In this document: positions 33,859 through 37,421 of the stretch, piece after piece
Numbering within the stretch: the first letter of the stretch is position 1
Layout: the number at the start of each line of letters is the position of its first letter
DNA from: an uncultured Clostridia bacterium
GTDB lineage: Bacteria > Bacillota > Clostridia > Oscillospirales > CAG-272
Reading direction: 5' to 3'
DNA length: 37,421 bases
NCBI GenBank assembly: GCA_944381085.1
Contig: CALWJX010000024.1
Location: 1-37,421, forward strand
Made by a program: the position numbers and the translations under genes
The notes under the pieces: model-generated
What the model was told of the DNA's origin: nothing
Databases searched by the model: none
The model's input: only the letters and a program-made list of their open reading frames with translations

Positions 33859-34833
33859 TCATTCGCTGTCCTCTTCACCCAAAGAGAAGATAACCTCGGA
33901 TATATTGTCAATTAAATCTCTTGCCATAAGCGAGTATTCTCCCTTTTTCACCGCCGCGAGGTCGCCTGCCGCCCCGTGAAGATAAACCCCGGCGGCAGTC
34001 TTATAAAGCATACCGGACGCGGAATTCTGCGCGAGCAAGCCGCCCAGAATCCCCGCAAGCACATCCCCCATGCCCGCGGTCGCCATACCCGGATTTCCGC
34101 TGTCATTGACAAACACCGCGGACCCGTCGCTTATTACGGTTCTGTGGTCTTTCAGCACGCAGATAACCCCATACTCGGACGCGAAATCGGACGCGAATCC
34201 CACAGTGTCCGAAAGTATGCTTTCTACTTCGCACCCGCAAAGTCTCGCCATCTCTCCGGGATGAGGAGTAATTATTGTTTCCTCCCGCTCTTTCTCTCCC
34301 AGCAAGTCCCACAACTCGGGATATTTCGCCAAAAGGTTCAAAGCGTCGGCGTCAAGCACGAGCGGACAGTTGATATTTTCAAGCACCGTCCGAAGAATCA
34401 TAAGCGATGTATCCGACTGTCCCAGACCGCAGCCCGCAACCACCGCGTCGGCTCTGTCCGCCATCTGAGCGAGGCTTTCAAGGTCGGGGCTTTCGGAAAA
34501 TTCAAAGTTTCCGTGTCCGGCGCTCTCCGGGTCGATTTCGGTATCGTAAAGAGAAAACACCGCTTCGGGTACAAGCGTGGCAAGCGCCGGATAATTTTTC
34601 GCGTGTGTATAGACCTGCACTATCCCCGCCCCGGTCCTGTATGCGGCGGCGGCGGCAAAATACGCCGCCCCGCACATGGACAGATTCTTTTTATCATACG
34701 AACCGCAGACGGCAAGAACCTTTCCGCAGTCGCCTTTATTCATCCGCAAAGGTCTTTTGGGAAACAGTTTTTCCAAATCCTTGTCCTCTATACAGGACAG
34801 GACTGTTCCGTGGCTGTTCTTATAGCTGTACAT
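33859..34833 (-). CDS. nnrD: ADP-dependent NAD(P)H-hydrate dehydratase
   Basis: This enzyme repairs hydrated NAD(P)H using ADP (ATP in some) in the cytoplasm. The 324-residue protein has the ribokinase-like fold of the family: KVLAVCGSYDKKNLSMCGAAYFAAAAAYRTGAG at the N-terminus, VAGCGLGQ, LDADALNLL, ITPHPGEMARL and the nucleotide loop NPGMATAGMGDVLAGILGGLLAQ with the catalytic Asp. It lacks the NAXE epimerase domain fused in many bacterial NnrD proteins, so the epimerase would be encoded elsewhere. The start has no clear ribosome site. It lies 14 bp downstream of the cyclophilin gene on the same strand, so coupling is likely. Confidence 0.93.
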   Translation of the reverse strand: MYSYKNSHGTVLSCIEDKDLEKLFPKRPLRMNKGDCGKVLAVCGSYDKKNLSMCGAAYFAAAAAYRTGAGIVQVYTHAKNYPALATLVPEAVFSLYDTEIDPESAGHGNFEFSESPDLESLAQMADRADAVVAGCGLGQSDTSLMILRTVLENINCPLVLDADALNLLAKYPELWDLLGEKEREETIITPHPGEMARLCGCEVESILSDTVGFASDFASEYGVICVLKDHRTVISDGSAVFVNDSGNPGMATAGMGDVLAGILGGLLAQNSASGMLYKTAAGVYLHGAAGDLAAVKKGEYSLMARDLIDNISEVIFSLGEEDSE

Positions 34834-34847
34834 GGCAGTTTAAAATT

Positions 34848-35531
34848 TTATTTCGGCACGACAAATGTCGCCGACTCTATCACTACGTTTTCAACCGGTG
34901 CCGGGGAATTGGGGTCTCCGGCCACTTCGCATGTGGCGATAGCGTCCACAACGTCCATGCCCGCAATTACATATCCGAAGCTGGCGTATGCGCCGTTAAG
35001 ATGCGGGGAATCCTCATGAACTATGAAAAACTGTGAGGTGGCGGAGTCCATGACGCTCGTCCTCGCCATTGAGATAACCCCTCTTATATGGGTAAGATTG
35101 TTTTTCACATTGTTCTGTGAAAACTCGCCTTTTATGGTTTCGGTATTTTTCTGAGTGTAATTTTCGTCGAAGCCTCCGCCCTGTATCATGAAGCCCTCTA
35201 TCACTCTGTGGAATATTGTCCCGTCATAAAATCCCTCGGATACGAGTTTTTTGAAGTTTTCCACCGTAATCGGCGCGATATCGTCGCGGAGAACGATAAC
35301 TATATCGCCATAGTCTTTTATTTTGAGCAAAACATAATCGCTGTCTCCGTCCGTGGCTTCAAAGTCCTCGGCTTTCATCGAGTCTATCTCCTGAGCGACC
35401 TTAGTCATATCTACGTTAAGTCCCTTACCGGTGTTTGATGTTTTGTAATTTCCCTTTGAGCACGACGCGAACGCGCAGACCATACAGACCGCTGCCAACG
35501 CGGCGCACAGGATTTTAGTAAATTTTCTCAT
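34848..35531 (-). CDS. Cyclophilin-type peptidyl-prolyl isomerase lipoprotein
   Basis: The 227-residue precursor has a signal peptide with lipobox FASC (Cys at about 24), then a linker and a cyclophilin domain (about 65-227). Diagnostic segments are TVENFKKLVSEGFYDGTIFHRVIEGFMIQGGG with the catalytic Arg of FHRV, GVISMARTS, SQFFIVHEDSPHLNGAYASFGYVI. It isomerises Xaa-Pro bonds of exported proteins on the outer face of the membrane, replacing or adding to PrsA-type foldases. AAAGG precedes the ATG and a good promoter lies at 35577-35605. It is followed by nnrD. Confidence 0.93.
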   Translation of the reverse strand: MRKFTKILCAALAAVCMVCAFASCSKGNYKTSNTGKGLNVDMTKVAQEIDSMKAEDFEATDGDSDYVLLKIKDYGDIVIVLRDDIAPITVENFKKLVSEGFYDGTIFHRVIEGFMIQGGGFDENYTQKNTETIKGEFSQNNVKNNLTHIRGVISMARTSVMDSATSQFFIVHEDSPHLNGAYASFGYVIAGMDVVDAIATCEVAGDPNSPAPVENVVIESATFVVPK

Positions 35532-35576
35532 TACAAAAACTGCCTTTCATAAATTTTTTTTTAATATTTTATCTAT

Positions 35577-35605
35577 ATTGTACCATTTGATTTTTATATT
35601 GTCAA
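35577..35605 (-). promoter_or_regulatory. Promoter of the cyclophilin/nnrD unit
   Basis: TTGACA (35605-35600), 17-bp spacer, TACAAT (35582-35577) on the minus strand. Confidence 0.7.
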
Positions 35606-35658
35606 TATTATTTTTCCGAAAAGAAATATATTATATATTTATTTACATAAAATATAAT

Positions 35659-35701
35659 AAGCGCATATGTCTTCCGTCTCGCGGGCGTCGGATATGCGCT
35701 T
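35659..35701. terminator. Terminator-like hairpin between divergent genes
   Basis: AAGCGCATAT (35659-35668) pairs perfectly with ATATGCGCTT (35692-35701). T-rich sequence lies on the minus-strand side. Since the flanking genes diverge, it is not an obvious terminator for either; it may be a remnant or a regulatory stem. Nothing else is supported in 35532-35840 apart from the cyclophilin promoter. Confidence 0.45.
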
Positions 35702-35840
35702 GTTGCAGCCGTCCGCAAAATTGTTTAAAGTCAGGCTTTTTTAAAGCTCAGCCTTTTATGGGCAAATTTATTAATTACTTACTCCGCTTTAAACGGATAT
35801 GTTTCGAACGCTTAAACACAATTGACAAACAGGTGGTAAA

Positions 35841-36941
35841 ATGAATGTAAAATACCAAAACGCGGCAAATATTGTAATATGCATAGCGGGAATCTGCGCC
35901 GCGGCTTATCTGTTTTTCAAATATGCCCTGTCGGCTTTCCTGCCCTTTCTGCTCGGTTGGCTTATCTCGCTTATAATTTACCCGCTGTCAAAAAAACTAT
36001 CCTCTAAGCTCAAGATCAGCGAAAGGTTTGCCTCCGGATTTTTAGTTATATTTTTCTTTTTGATTTCGACACTGCTTATAGGTATGGGACTCAACAGGCT
36101 GTGGGCTGAGCTTAGCGACCTTGCTCAGCGGTTTTACGAAAATCCGCAGATGCTCGACGATATGATAGACAACATAAACGGCAAAATATCCGCGTTCGGA
36201 AGTAAATTCCCTCTGCTTGAAAAACTGAGCGAGGTAGAAGGGCTTGAAAACATTGTATCCCAGGTAAAAAGCTCTGTTTCAGAGGCGTCCGACTCGTTCA
36301 TTTCTTATCTGACCGCGAAAATTCCCGCGTTTGCCACGAAAGCGGTGGTTTCGGTTCCGGGCGTTTTACTTTTCATAGTCTCTTTTTTGCTGTCCTGCTT
36401 TTACTTTTGCGTAGACCGCGAAAAATGCAACGGTTTTTTTGTCTCTCTCTTACCCCAATCCGCAAAAGAAAAACTGCCCCGCATAAAAAAGCGTGTAAAT
36501 TCGACCGTATCGGGGTATATCAAGGCATACCTTTTATTGATGTGCATCACCTTTTTTGAGGTATTCATAGGTCTGTCCGTAATTAAAGTGGAGTACGCGT
36601 TTCTTTTGGCGGCGATAACCGCGATTGTAGACCTGCTTCCGGTATTCGGGGCGGGCACGATTCTGGTTCCGTGGGCTATTTATGCTTTTCTTGTCTCCGA
36701 TACTTACACCGCGATAGGTCTGCTTGTTATATTCGGCATTATAACCGCGATAAGGCAGATAATAGAACCCAAAATTATAGGCAAAAAAGTGGGTCTGCAT
36801 CCGCTTGCCATGCTTTTGGCGGTTTATGCCGGCATTAAATTTTTGGGAATTTCGGGGATTTTCATAGGTCCGCTTGTCGCGCTGGCGATCAAGGAATTTT
36901 TAAAGTCAAACCGGCAGAGCGAGTTGCCCGCGGTTAAATGA
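35841..36941 (+). CDS. AI-2E/YtvI-family membrane permease (sporulation integral membrane protein YtvI-like)
   Basis: The 366-residue polytopic protein has the family layout: two N-terminal helices, a helix around 60-85, a long soluble stretch (about 95-165) and a C-terminal bundle. Conserved motifs of PF01594 are FLLGWLISLIIYPLSKKL and, near the end, AIVDLLPVFGAGTILVPWAIY and IIEPKIIGKKVGLHPLAMLLAVYAGIKFLGISGIFIGPLVALAIKE. In Firmicutes such proteins include YtvI; the transported solute is unknown. AGGTGG precedes the ATG. It lies next to a tandem repeat array. Confidence 0.9.
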   Translation: MNVKYQNAANIVICIAGICAAAYLFFKYALSAFLPFLLGWLISLIIYPLSKKLSSKLKISERFASGFLVIFFFLISTLLIGMGLNRLWAELSDLAQRFYENPQMLDDMIDNINGKISAFGSKFPLLEKLSEVEGLENIVSQVKSSVSEASDSFISYLTAKIPAFATKAVVSVPGVLLFIVSFLLSCFYFCVDREKCNGFFVSLLPQSAKEKLPRIKKRVNSTVSGYIKAYLLLMCITFFEVFIGLSVIKVEYAFLLAAITAIVDLLPVFGAGTILVPWAIYAFLVSDTYTAIGLLVIFGIITAIRQIIEPKIIGKKVGLHPLAMLLAVYAGIKFLGISGIFIGPLVALAIKEFLKSNRQSELPAVK

Positions 36942-36960
36942 TATTAGTTTGGAGTTGAGG

Positions 36961-37421
36961 TTTTTTCCGCCTTTTAAAAAAGGCGGGCGAAAACTTTCAA
37001 AAATTCTTTAAGGGCTATAGAAAGTTAAGGTTTAGAGAGAAGTACGCCGTTATCTGGCGGTTAAAGAAAATCAGTTTGTGTTTAAAGATTTTTTCCGCCT
37101 TTTAAAAAAGGCGGGCGAAAACTTTCAAAAATTCTTTAAGGGCTATAGAAAGTTAAGGTTCAGAGAGAAGTACGCCGTTATCTGGCGGTTAAAGGAAATT
37201 AGTTTGCGTTTAAAGATTTTTTCCGCCTTTTGAAAAAGGCGGGCGAAAACTTTCAAAAATTTTTTAAGGGCTATAGAAAGTTAAGGTTTAGAGAGAAGTA
37301 CGCCGTTATCTGGCGGTTAAAGGAAATCAGTTTGTGTTTAAAGATTTTTCCGCCTTTTGAAAAAGGCGGGCGAAAACTTTCAAAAATTTTTTAAGGGCTA
37401 TAGAAAGTTAAGGTTTAGAGA
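36961..37421. repeat. Tandem array of a 128-bp structured repeat (3.6 copies, runs off the window)
   Basis: The unit recurs at 36961, 37089, 37217 and 37345 (period 128 bp) with only a few substitutions per copy. Each copy has a perfect hairpin CCGCCTTTT/AAAAGGCGG with a 2-nt loop (36967-36986 in copy 1), a second stem AACTTTC/GAAAGTT (36992-36998 with 37020-37026) and a third CGCC/GGCG. There are no open frames and no T-run after the hairpins, so they are not plain terminators. Loop bases and some flanks vary while stems stay intact. The array extends beyond 37421. Confidence 0.9.

Noticed and set aside
33976..35019. Plus-strand open frame of 347 codons
   Set aside because: Antisense to nnrD and the cyclophilin gene, both clearly real.
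36961..37421. CRISPR array
   Set aside because: The whole 128-bp unit repeats with no variable spacers of constant length and no cas genes.

Overview
The window looks like chromosome of an uncultured low-GC Gram-positive anaerobe, most likely a Clostridia/Oscillospiraceae-type gut bacterium. Supporting signs are strong AGGAGG-type ribosome sites, many near-consensus TTGACA-N17-TATAAT promoters, lipoproteins with classical lipoboxes, a YtvI-like sporulation permease, PepD, RecD2, ThyX in place of ThyA, and a Feo system with the FeoB-associated Cys-rich peptide. The genetic code appears standard. I saw no tRNA, rRNA, CRISPR array or transposase.

Layout: 1-916 is an AT-rich, partly decayed stretch holding the end of a membrane protein, a broken toxin-like tail and a small HELTH metalloprotease-like gene. 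1143-8178 (minus) is a GC-richer carbohydrate operon (cupin sugar-isomerase homologue plus two six-hairpin glycosidase-like proteins), read divergently from an AraC regulator (8453-9184). The middle operon gene has a stop at its third codon. 9265-11588 is an AT-rich run of DUF2812 and immunity-like orphan genes, with a second copy of the decayed tail seen at the left end. 11637-16309 holds an AlbA_2 (Schlafen-type) regulator, a lipoprotein/TetR divergent pair with mirror-image consensus promoters around a palindrome, and a third six-hairpin protein carrying a zinc ribbon. 16680-20816 holds thyX, then the feoA-feoA-feoB-Cys-rich cluster with DtxR-like palindromes.

21192-31212 is mostly core: an orphan solute-binding lipoprotein, pepD, mreB, comF, recD2, a small membrane protein, metK and rpsT. 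31580-33750 is an AT-rich accessory island: a winged-helix regulator overlapping a 39-residue peptide gene, facing a translationally coupled three-gene DUF3990/DUF3791 module whose first protein looks like an ADP-ribosyltransferase fold. 33859-36941 returns to housekeeping (NAD(P)HX dehydratase, lipoprotein cyclophilin, YtvI-like permease). The window ends inside a tandem array of a 128-bp structured repeat.

The best candidates for something undescribed are the regulator/39-aa peptide pair, the DUF3990 module beside it, the 128-bp repeat array, and the AraC-controlled glycosidase operon with its codon-3 stop. All functional statements come from reading motifs by eye; no database search was possible.
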